Source: Arthrobacter sp. FW306-07-I (GTDB lineage: Bacteria > Actinomycetota > Actinomycetes > Actinomycetales > Micrococcaceae). Taken from it: a DNA stretch of 64,000 bases. The position numbers were made by a program, and so were the translations under genes. The notes under the pieces were generated by a model. The model was not told the origin of the DNA. It did no database searches and worked only from the letters and a program-made list of their open reading frames with translations. Below are positions 17,791-24,916 of this stretch, piece after piece; the first letter of the stretch is position 1; each line of letters begins with the position of its first letter. Location: NCBI RefSeq assembly GCF_021800405.1, contig NZ_CP084550.1, forward strand, positions 4,216,001 through 4,280,000. Direction: 5' to 3'.

Positions 17791-17886
17791 TGAGCGCGCG
17801 TTTCGGTTTGGCCCACCAAAAGTGAGCGGGCGTTGGCGGGAAAGCAACCAAAGATGAGCGGGCGTTTAGGTGCCGTGCGCGACAAG
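17791..17886. repeat. three units of a 32-bp periodic repeat
   Basis: TGAGCGCGCGTT, TGAGCGGGCGTT and TGAGCGGGCGTT begin at 17791, 17823 and 17855, exactly 32 bases apart. Units 1 and 2 also share ccaaa near their ends. The region lies between the SGNH start (17734) and the sip stop (18025) and is non-coding. Confidence 0.7.
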
Positions 17887-17891
17887 CCAGC

Positions 17892-17994
17892 GGCGCGGTT
17901 TTGCGTAGGAGCGCATCGCCGACCAGAGCGGAGCAAGGCCGCCCGCGGCCGAGCGAAGCGTCGGGAGGTGTCTAAGCGACGGCAAAACGGCGCC
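17892..17994. other. long imperfect inverted repeat
   Basis: GGCGCGGTTTTGC (17892-17904) and GCAAAACGGCGCC (17982-17994) are complementary at 12 of 13 positions and enclose 77 very GC-rich bases with further local pairing (ggccgcccgcggcc near 17937-17950). It lies just downstream of sip on the minus strand and directly after the 32-bp repeat. It may be a structured 3' region or a small non-coding element. Confidence 0.45.
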
Positions 17995-18024
17995 GGCGGC
18001 GGAGCCAGCCAGGAGGAAGAAACC

Positions 18025-19095
18025 CTACCCCTCGGCCTTGCCCTGCCGCCAGTAACCCATGAACGCCACCTGCTTCCGGTCAATCCCTACGTCCCGGACA
18101 AGGTACCGGCGGAGGTCCTTGATGACGGCGGCTTCGCCCGCGATCCAGGCGTAGAAGGGCAGTGCGCCGGCCGGCAGGTGGGGGTTCCTGGTGGCGCTGA
18201 TCCCCTCGGTGCCCAGGCGGGCGGGTGTCTCCCACAGGATGTCTTCATCGACGTTGACGTCTTCGGGCTCGGGCCCTGCGCCGCCGTCGTCCACTTTGAT
18301 GCCCACCCAGCCGGGCACGGGGACGGCTTTGCGGACCGCCTCCTGCAGCAGCTGACCGTGCGGCCGGGACCTGCCGATAGCGGCACCGCGGGCCAGCCAC
18401 GTGATCTCGATGTCGGCCGGAGAGCTGAGTTCCAGGAAGTCGCCCGCCTGTGGAACCTCCAGGAACGCGTGGCCGCTCATGTATGACGGGAGGGTTTCGA
18501 GGATGGCGGAGATGGCCGGGACGGCTGTTTCGTCGCCGGCGAGCAGGATGCGCTGGGCCAGGCCCGGGCGCCACTCGATGCCGGAGTAGGTTTCCGCCGT
18601 GATGCAGTGCGCGGCCCGGTTGTTGGGGCCGATGATGGTCAGTGCGTCGCCGGGCTGGGCGTTCCATGCCCAACCCGCGGCCGGCCCGGCCAGCCCGTCC
18701 CCGTCCACGTGCATCACGAAGTCGACGTCGATCTCCGGGTACACCCCGTCCAGCCGGGCTTCCCGGACGGTGTAGGTGCGCATCGAGCCGCGCAGATCCG
18801 GATCCATCGCCAGCCAGTTCCGGTACCAGCCGGCATCACTCGTCTGGAAGGCTGGGAGCGGCAGGGGTGTGCCGTCCGCGGCCAGCGACGGAATCACGAG
18901 CTTGATCCGCAGGTCCCGCGTCTCCCCATGAACGCCGAAGTCCCGCAACGAGTAGCCGCCGAACGTGATCCTCCGGAACGTGGGGCTGAGCTGCCGGACG
19001 GCGGAGACCGTGACCTCGAAAGCCAGGCTCATGGGCTGGGCCGACACCGGCTGCGCGGCGATTGGCTGGGCTGCTGCGGTTTCGCGGGTTCTCAC
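18025..19095 (-). CDS. siderophore-interacting protein (ferric-siderophore reductase)
   Basis: 356 residues of the SIP/ViuB family. An FAD-binding barrel holds the SMRTYTVREARLDG segment (about 103-116), which replaces the RxYS flavin motif, followed by WAWNAQPGDALTIIGP and the C-terminal SIP domain (LLAGDETAVPAISAIL, about 183-198; FYAWIAGEAAVIKDLRRYL). Members release iron by reducing the imported ferric siderophore in the cytoplasm. The GTG start overlaps the fepC-like stop by four bases, making it the last gene of the import operon. An N-terminal stretch of repeated A-Q-P (about 8-22) is probably disordered. Confidence 0.92.
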   Translation of the reverse strand: MRTRETAAAQPIAAQPVSAQPMSLAFEVTVSAVRQLSPTFRRITFGGYSLRDFGVHGETRDLRIKLVIPSLAADGTPLPLPAFQTSDAGWYRNWLAMDPDLRGSMRTYTVREARLDGVYPEIDVDFVMHVDGDGLAGPAAGWAWNAQPGDALTIIGPNNRAAHCITAETYSGIEWRPGLAQRILLAGDETAVPAISAILETLPSYMSGHAFLEVPQAGDFLELSSPADIEITWLARGAAIGRSRPHGQLLQEAVRKAVPVPGWVGIKVDDGGAGPEPEDVNVDEDILWETPARLGTEGISATRNPHLPAGALPFYAWIAGEAAVIKDLRRYLVRDVGIDRKQVAFMGYWRQGKAEG

Positions 19096-19916
19096 GGGAT
19101 GAGCTCCAGTTCGTTGGCTGTGGCGTGGTGGCGGCCAATGGGAATGATGAGTGGGGTACCGGAAACGGGATCGGGGATGACACTGCTGTCCAAACCGAAC
19201 ACGTCACGGACCAGGCCTTCGGTCACCACCTCAGCCGGTAAACCCATGGCCACTACCGCACCGTCCTTCATGGCGATGACGTTGTCCGCGTACCGTGCAG
19301 CGAGGTTTAGGTCGTGCAGGACGATGGCCACTGTGGTGCCGCGGGTGCGGTTCAGGTCCGTCACCAGGTCCAGGATTTCCACCTGGTGAGCCAGGTCGAG
19401 GTAGGTGGTGGGCTCGTCCAGCAGCAGGACCTCGGTTTCCTGCGCCAGCGCCATCGCGATCCAGGCCCGCTGCCGCTGCCCGCCGGAGAGCTCGTCCACG
19501 TCGCGCCCGGCAAGCTCCAGCGTTCCGGTGGCTTCCAGCGCGCGCTGCACCGCGGCGTCGTCCTTTTCGCTCCAGCTGCGGAAGAAGCCCTGGTGCGGGT
19601 AGCGGCCCCGGCCCACCAAGTCGCGCACGGTGATGCCGTCCGGAGCGGTGGGGTGCTGGGGCAAGAGGCCCAAGGTACGGGCCAGCTCCCGGGCCGGGCG
19701 GGTGTGGATGTCCTTGCCGTCCAGGGCCACCGTGCCGGCAGCGGGCTTCAGGAGCCGGGACAGGCCGCGGAGCAGGGTGGATTTTCCGCAGGCGTTGGCG
19801 CCCACGATCATGGTCACCTTTCCTTCGGGGATCCGGACGCTGAGCCCGTCCACGACGCAGCGCTGGTCGTATTTGAGGGTCAGGTCCTGGGCTTCGAGAA
19901 CTGCCACGTCAGGCAT
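19092..19916 (-). CDS. iron-siderophore ABC transporter, ATP-binding protein
   Basis: A FepC/FhuC-type ATPase of 274 residues: Walker A GANACGKST (about 42-50), signature LSGGQRQRAWIAM, Walker B VLLLDEPTTYLD, and the switch His in IVLHDLN. The ATG at 19916 overlaps the end of the upstream permease gene; a GTG three codons later has better Shine-Dalgarno spacing (AAAGG, 9 bases) and may be the real start. It energises import of ferric siderophore with the two permeases encoded just upstream. Confidence 0.93.
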   Translation of the reverse strand: MPDVAVLEAQDLTLKYDQRCVVDGLSVRIPEGKVTMIVGANACGKSTLLRGLSRLLKPAAGTVALDGKDIHTRPARELARTLGLLPQHPTAPDGITVRDLVGRGRYPHQGFFRSWSEKDDAAVQRALEATGTLELAGRDVDELSGGQRQRAWIAMALAQETEVLLLDEPTTYLDLAHQVEILDLVTDLNRTRGTTVAIVLHDLNLAARYADNVIAMKDGAVVAMGLPAEVVTEGLVRDVFGLDSSVIPDPVSGTPLIIPIGRHHATANELELIP

Positions 19917-21006
19917 CCTTTCGGTTGGCCGTGACCAGGAGCCACAGCAGGAACGGGGCGCCGAGCGCACCGGTAATGACGCCCACCGGCAGGACGGTGC
20001 CGTCCAGCAGCAGGGGCGCCAGGTTGGCAGCGAAGTAGTCCGCGGCCAGGACAATCAGTGCACCCACAAGGGCCGACGCCGGCAGGCTGGCTTTCCCGGT
20101 CACGCGGCGGGCGATGGGCCCGGCCAGGAAGGCGACGAATGAGACCGGCCCGGCTGCCGCCGTCGCCACTGCTGCCAGTGACACCGCAACGAACACCAAG
20201 ACCAGCCGCGCTGTGTTCACCCGGACGCCGAGGCCCGCAGCGGCGTCGTCACCGAGCTCAAGGATTCGCAGCGGCCCGGCGATGAGCGCGACGGCGGGGA
20301 CCAGCGCCGCGAGCGCGAGGATCAGGATGCCTGCGCGTTCCCAGTTGGCGGAGTTCAGGGATCCGTTGAGCCATACGAGGGCGTCGGCGGCGCTGCGGAT
20401 GTCGGCGCGGGTCATCAGGAAGCTGACCACAGCCTGCAGGGCAGCGGCGATGCCCACCCCGGCCAGCACCAGCCGGTTTCCCGCAGCGCTGCCCCGACCG
20501 GTTCCGCGGCGCTTCCCGCCGCTCGAGATTGCGTGAATCAGGGCAGCAACGGCCAGGGCCCCCGCCAGCGCCGCCCCGGACACCGCGGCGCCGGCTGCCC
20601 CGAATACGACGATGGCAACCACGGCGGCGGCACTGGCGCCGGAGCTGATGCCGATGACATCCGGGCTGGCCAGGGGGTTGCGCAGCATGGTCTGGAAGAG
20701 AGCGCCCGCCAGGCCGAAGGCAATCCCGATCAGGGTGCCGATCACGGCCCGGGGCAGCTTGCTCTCCATCACGATGAAGCTGGCGCCTGGCATCCTCGGT
20801 CCGCCGGTCAGGTGGTTGGCGACGATGGTGAAGAAATCCGGAATGGTCACCGTGTAGCTGCCCAGCAGGACCGATGCGAAAAACATCAGCATCACACCGG
20901 CGGCCAGGATCGCGGTCCGGTTTCCTCCGCGAGATGGCAGATAACCCCAATGTCTGCGCGCAGGACTGCCGTTAAGTGCCATCTCGCGGGGTTTGGTGAG
21001 GCTCAC
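19909..21006 (-). CDS. iron-siderophore ABC transporter permease (FecCD family), second
   Basis: 365 residues with many membrane helices and the FecCD hallmarks RNPLASPDVIGISSGA, PRAVIGTLIGIAFGLAGALFQ and GPVSFVAFLAGPIARRV. The GTG at 21006 overlaps the stop of the preceding permease gene as GTGA; the long in-frame extension upstream of it has no transporter features. With the first permease it forms the membrane channel. The periplasmic-side partner is the lipoprotein encoded at 22096. Confidence 0.92.
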   Translation of the reverse strand: MSLTKPREMALNGSPARRHWGYLPSRGGNRTAILAAGVMLMFFASVLLGSYTVTIPDFFTIVANHLTGGPRMPGASFIVMESKLPRAVIGTLIGIAFGLAGALFQTMLRNPLASPDVIGISSGASAAAVVAIVVFGAAGAAVSGAALAGALAVAALIHAISSGGKRRGTGRGSAAGNRLVLAGVGIAAALQAVVSFLMTRADIRSAADALVWLNGSLNSANWERAGILILALAALVPAVALIAGPLRILELGDDAAAGLGVRVNTARLVLVFVAVSLAAVATAAAGPVSFVAFLAGPIARRVTGKASLPASALVGALIVLAADYFAANLAPLLLDGTVLPVGVITGALGAPFLLWLLVTANRKDA

Positions 21007-22085
21007 AGCCCGGCTCCCTTGCCGCGGCGGATCAGCCACACGAACACCGGAGCACCGACCAGGGCGGTCATGATGCCCGCCGGGACTTCGCCAGGCAGCA
21101 GCGCCACCCGGCCGATGACGTCCGCGCCCAGGAGCAGCACGGGGGCGGCGACCAGGGAGAAGGGCAGGATCCAGCGGTAATCGGGGCCGGTGAGGAACCG
21201 TACCGCGTGGGGCACCACCAGGCCCACGAACCCGATGGGCCCCGCCAGCGCTGTTGCCGTGCCGCACAGCAGGACGATTCCCAGGGCGGTCACGGCACGG
21301 GACAGGCCAACCCGCTGCCCCAGTCCGCGGGCCACATCGTCCCCCAGGGCCAGGCTGTTGAGGCTGCGCCCGGCCAGCAGCACGATGAGCGCACCGGCGG
21401 CCAGGAAAGGCAGGCCAGGCAGGAGAACGGACCAGTCCCGGCCCGCGATGCCCCCCACTTGCCAGAAGCGGAACTTGTCCAGGGTGTCCTGGCTGGAGAC
21501 CAGGATGACGTTCATGAGCGAGGACAGCCCGGCGCTGAGTGCCGCACCCGCCAACGCGAGTTTCACGGGTGTGGCACCGTCCCTCCCCAGCGAGGCGATG
21601 AGGTACACCACGACGGCGGCTGCGGAGGCCCCGAGAAAGGCGAACCAGATGTAGCCGGAGAAGGTGGTGACACCAAAGAGGTAGATGCCGGTGACCACTG
21701 CCAGGGCGGCGCCGGCGTTGACGCCGATGATGCCGGGGTCGGCCAGCGGATTGCGGGCCACGCCCTGCATCGCGGCCCCGGCCAGGCCCAGCGCGCCGCC
21801 GGCCAGCAGGCCCAGGACAGTCCGCGGAATGCGGGCGTGGACCACGGCATGGTCACCGTTCATGGGGTCGAATGCAGTGAGGGCACGCCATACGCTGCCG
21901 AGCGGAACGTCACGGGCACCCACGGCCAGCGATGTGCCGGCCAGCAGCACCAGCACGACGACGGCGGCACCCAGCCAGGCAGTCCGCTTCCCTCTCGAAA
22001 GATCACCGCGGAGGGTGGCGCCGGCTGCCTTGCCAGGCACATGCGTGCCTGTGCCTCCTGCGGGGCGCGCCGTCGTCGTACTCAT
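21003..22085 (-). CDS. iron-siderophore ABC transporter permease (FecCD family), first
   Basis: 360 residues with about nine predicted membrane helices and the FecCD signatures IPRTVLGLLAGGALGLAGAA, RNPLADPGIIGVNAGAA and GPIGFVGLVVPHAVRFL. It begins 10 bases after the substrate-binding protein gene and ends overlapping the second permease gene. It is homologous to, but clearly distinct from, its neighbour, as in FepD/FepG pairs. Confidence 0.93.
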   Translation of the reverse strand: MSTTTARPAGGTGTHVPGKAAGATLRGDLSRGKRTAWLGAAVVVLVLLAGTSLAVGARDVPLGSVWRALTAFDPMNGDHAVVHARIPRTVLGLLAGGALGLAGAAMQGVARNPLADPGIIGVNAGAALAVVTGIYLFGVTTFSGYIWFAFLGASAAAVVVYLIASLGRDGATPVKLALAGAALSAGLSSLMNVILVSSQDTLDKFRFWQVGGIAGRDWSVLLPGLPFLAAGALIVLLAGRSLNSLALGDDVARGLGQRVGLSRAVTALGIVLLCGTATALAGPIGFVGLVVPHAVRFLTGPDYRWILPFSLVAAPVLLLGADVIGRVALLPGEVPAGIMTALVGAPVFVWLIRRGKGAGL

Positions 22086-22095
22086 GGGAATTCCC

Positions 22096-23184
22096 CTACT
22101 TCACGGCATCTGCGGCGGCGGCCAGCCGGGGCAGGAATGTATCCAGCGACCAGGGCAGGCTCAGCGGCGATGAAGCCGAAATGGACAGGGTGAGGGTGTT
22201 GTCCGAATCGGCCACCAGGGCGCCATTTTTGATGGCCGGAATCTGGCCGAGCAGCGGGTCGGCCTTGATGGCGTCCGCGGTGGACGCGTCGGGAACCCAG
22301 GTGACGAAGATGTCCGACTTGAGTTCGTTCGCCTTCTCAGCCGACCACGGAATGTAGAACTCCTTGGAGCCCTGGGACTTGTCCGCAACCACCGGGGCCA
22401 GGGTCATGCCGATTTCCGTGAGGAAGCGGGGGCGGTTGTCGTTGGCGGTGTAGACGTTGACGCCATCACCCTTGGCGGGTTCCAGGTTTCCGTAAATGAA
22501 GCTCTTGCCCTGGAGCTGCGGGAACTCGGAGACCTTGTCCTTGACAGTGGCCTCGGTGTCGGCGACGAGCTTGGCAGCCTCGGTGTCCTTCCCCAGTGCC
22601 TTGCCGATAATGGTGGTTGCGTCCTGCCAGGAGGTTCCGTAGGCCACGTCCGGATGGGCCACCACGGGGGCAATCCCGCTGAGTTTCTTGTAGTCCTCTT
22701 CGGTGAGACCGGAGTAGGCGGCGAGGATGACGTCGGGGCTGAGCTTGGCGATCTCAGTGAAGTTGATGCCGTCGGCCTCCGAGTACTGGACCGGCGCCTT
22801 GTCCGAGCCGAAGCCGGCGCCCAGCTTTTCGAGGGCCGCGTCCTTCCAGGGTGTCGAGCCCTGGGAGTTGCCGCCCCAGTCAGTTTTTGGAACGCCCACC
22901 GGGACAACACCCAGGGCGATGGCGACGTCGTCGTTCACCCAGGAGACAGTGGCAACGCGGGTGGGCTGCTTCTCGATGGTGGTCTCGCCGTAGACGTGCT
23001 TGATGCTGACCGGGAATGCGGTGCTGCTGGTTGCGTTGCCTGCATCCGCAACTGAGGAGGTTGGGCCCGTGCTGCAGGCGGAAAGCGTGAGGGCTGCGGC
23101 GGCCACCACCGCCGCAGCCTTGCCGGCGGAAGAGAAGAGCGTCCGGCGGGTGGGTGCGGGGCCGGGGAATAAGGGGCTGGTCAC
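22096..23184 (-). CDS. iron-siderophore-binding lipoprotein
   Basis: About 362 residues. The N terminus has a twin-arginine-like TRRTLFSSAG, a hydrophobic stretch and a lipobox LSAC, so it is exported and lipid-anchored. The remainder is a helical-backbone siderophore-binding protein (FepB/FhuD class) with RVATVSWVNDDVAIALGVVP and LSPDVILAAYSG. The GTG start at 23184 has AAGGAG four bases upstream. It is first in the operon, with an IdeR-like box 26-44 bases before the start. The siderophore cannot be named from the sequence. Confidence 0.92.
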   Translation of the reverse strand: MTSPLFPGPAPTRRTLFSSAGKAAAVVAAAALTLSACSTGPTSSVADAGNATSSTAFPVSIKHVYGETTIEKQPTRVATVSWVNDDVAIALGVVPVGVPKTDWGGNSQGSTPWKDAALEKLGAGFGSDKAPVQYSEADGINFTEIAKLSPDVILAAYSGLTEEDYKKLSGIAPVVAHPDVAYGTSWQDATTIIGKALGKDTEAAKLVADTEATVKDKVSEFPQLQGKSFIYGNLEPAKGDGVNVYTANDNRPRFLTEIGMTLAPVVADKSQGSKEFYIPWSAEKANELKSDIFVTWVPDASTADAIKADPLLGQIPAIKNGALVADSDNTLTLSISASSPLSLPWSLDTFLPRLAAAADAVK

Positions 23185-23209
23185 GGGACTCCTTGAATCA
23201 GACGAAAAC

Positions 23210-23228
23210 TTAAGTAAGGCTAACCTAT
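23210..23228 (-). promoter_or_regulatory. DtxR/IdeR iron box
   Basis: On the minus strand ATAGGTTAGCCTTACTTAA matches the known 19-base DtxR/IdeR consensus TTAGGTTAGGCTAACCTAA at 15 positions. It lies upstream of the siderophore-binding protein gene, the first gene of the operon, so iron-dependent repression of 18025-23184 is expected. Confidence 0.78.
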
Positions 23229-23538
23229 GTAAATGTCTATTACGCAACACTTTCATTGCCTAATGCAGGGAAGGTGATGGAGAGCACAAATGAGCGCAGG
23301 TCCTTGGACAGGAAGCCACTGAACTGGCAGGATGTCCTTGCCGGACCGGTGGCAGAGACACCGAGATGCTGAACAGGAACAGGACAACGGGAACAATGCG
23401 CACGCAGATGGTCACTTGGACCGCCGCTGCCGTGGAAAGCGGGGTGGCCGCTTTGGCCTGCACCGCGGAGACTGACTGACTCCCCCCTCGTTACCCTGGC
23501 CCGGCTCCGGGCCGCCCACCCTTTACGAAAGTTCAGCC

Positions 23539-24033
23539 ATGCAATCAGTCACGCCTCAACAGATCCGCTCATCCTTTGTCAACGCCAGCCGCTCGGAAGC
23601 TGCAAAGCTCACGCTACCCAAGAACTTTGACTCCATCGCCTGGGACAGCCTGGAGTTCCTGGGCTGGCGCGATGAGAAGATGCCGCTGCGCGGCTACCTG
23701 GTGGTTCCCGGACCCAAGGGCCTTACCGGAATCATGCTCCGGGCGCCTGAAGGAGGGGCCCGGAAGAAGCGCTCCGTGTTGTGCGAGCTCTGCCGCGACG
23801 TGTTCTCAAAGGAGGATGTGCTCCTCTGGGTCGCCAAGCGCGCCGGCCAGTCGGGTCGTGACGGCAACACCGTGGGAACGCTGATCTGCGCCGAATTCCT
23901 GTGCTGCGGCAATGTCCGCAAGGAACCGCCGGCCAACGAGATCAATCCGGACCCGGCCGTCGTCGTGGAACGCCAGATCCGGGGCCTGCAGGACCGCACC
24001 GCGCAGTTCCTGGCCCGCGTCCAGTCGAAATAG
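23539..24033 (+). CDS. FBP/FusB-type zinc-finger protein
   Basis: 164 residues. The C-terminal part has LCELCRDVF (about 93-101) and LICAEFLCCGNVRK (about 120-133), cysteine groups matching the treble-clef zinc finger of FusB-like, elongation-factor-G-binding proteins. Actinobacterial members are usually annotated as FBP domain proteins. Binding to EF-G and a role in translation recovery are family-level inferences. It stands alone and is convergent with the next gene. The 350 bases upstream contain only the iron box and no other supported gene. Confidence 0.75.
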   Translation: MQSVTPQQIRSSFVNASRSEAAKLTLPKNFDSIAWDSLEFLGWRDEKMPLRGYLVVPGPKGLTGIMLRAPEGGARKKRSVLCELCRDVFSKEDVLLWVAKRAGQSGRDGNTVGTLICAEFLCCGNVRKEPPANEINPDPAVVVERQIRGLQDRTAQFLARVQSK

Positions 24034-24063
24034 GAGTGCCGGGCAAGTAGGCAGTCATATGGG

Positions 24064-24095
24064 AGCCCTCCCCCACGCTTGGGAGGGGGAGGGCT
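24064..24095. terminator. bidirectional terminator hairpin
   Basis: A perfect 11-base-pair stem, AGCCCTCCCCC (24064-24074) with GGGGGAGGGCT (24085-24095), lies between convergent genes ending at 24033 and 24110. No U-tract follows, but the position and stability fit a shared terminator. Confidence 0.7.
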
Positions 24096-24109
24096 TCCCC
24101 GCTTGCCGC

Positions 24110-24793
24110 TCACCGGTAGGAGAAACTCATCAGCAAGGCCTTCAGCATTTGGCCTTCGCCGCTCCAGTACCAGGCTTTTGCCGCCTCATCGTCAGGGAAC
24201 GGGGCACCGGCGAACAACACATCTGCGGTCAGGATGCGGTCGCCGAGCATCACGAGGCCATATTGCACCTGACCGTCCGGAGACACCGGTGGTCCCGCCG
24301 TTAGCCCCATGTGGTAAGTGGCAGTGCCGAAAGCGTGATCAACAAAGAACGATGAACTGGGCGTGGGAACAGCAGCCCCGATCAACCCCGGCACCGGGTC
24401 AGTATCGAGGACGAACCTGGAGACGTTGCCGGCCGTGACGTCACCCACCTGGCTGTAGTAGATGGCCACCTGCTCCTTGCCGCCGGCATCGGAGACTGTC
24501 GCGATTTCCACTGCCGGGGACGCCGATACCTGTTCATGCTTCACATCCCAGCCCTCCGGCCGCGCAAAGGACAGGCGGCCGTCTGCAAATGTGAAGATCA
24601 CCGGCCCAGCAGGAGCAGGAGACGAGGTGGCGGCGGGAATGATTGATGCAGGCGGACCTGCCGCACTCGTCCCGGCGGCAGGTCCCGTCGAGGCACCTCC
24701 GCCGCCTGCCGTGCCGTCCGCACAGCCCGCGAGGCCGAGGGCCCCAGCCGCGGCGAGCGCCATGAAGGTGGTGGCGCGATGTGCTGGGCGCAT
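24110..24793 (-). CDS. lipoprotein of unknown function
   Basis: 227 residues. A signal peptide with the lipobox LAGC (Cys about 24) is followed by an Ala/Gly/Ser/Pro-rich linker (about 27-63) and a globular part with FTFADGRLSFARPEGWDVKHE, resembling the secreted PsbP/LpqN-type fold by its 'LSF..P.GW' opening. No enzyme motif is seen. It lies downstream of jetC, in the place where jetD would be expected, but it is not a nuclease and its own AT-rich upstream region (about 24850-24900) suggests separate transcription. Confidence 0.7.
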   Translation of the reverse strand: MRPAHRATTFMALAAAGALGLAGCADGTAGGGGASTGPAAGTSAAGPPASIIPAATSSPAPAGPVIFTFADGRLSFARPEGWDVKHEQVSASPAVEIATVSDAGGKEQVAIYYSQVGDVTAGNVSRFVLDTDPVPGLIGAAVPTPSSSFFVDHAFGTATYHMGLTAGPPVSPDGQVQYGLVMLGDRILTADVLFAGAPFPDDEAAKAWYWSGEGQMLKALLMSFSYR

Positions 24794-24916
24794 TTGCGCT
24801 GCCTTTCATGAAGGCAAGTGGTTAATGCCCACAGGATGGCACCAGGACAGCACCGTTCAACAGCACCCGAACGATATATCCATTGATTTGTTATAAAGTA
24901 CGGGCGCCGGCAGCAG

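Noticed and set aside
17791..17886. CRISPR array
   Set aside because: Only a 12-base core recurs in three 32-base units, the 'spacers' are partly similar, and there are no cas genes.
23366..23479. Possible 37-residue gene on the plus strand
   Set aside because: It has an ATG and a stop but no ribosome binding site, no hydrophobic or repeat pattern, and nothing recognisable; chance is as likely.
24110..24793. Candidate fourth gene (jetD) of the Wadjet operon
   Set aside because: The product has a signal peptide with lipobox and no TOPRIM or nuclease-like motif, and it is too short (227 residues against about 390).
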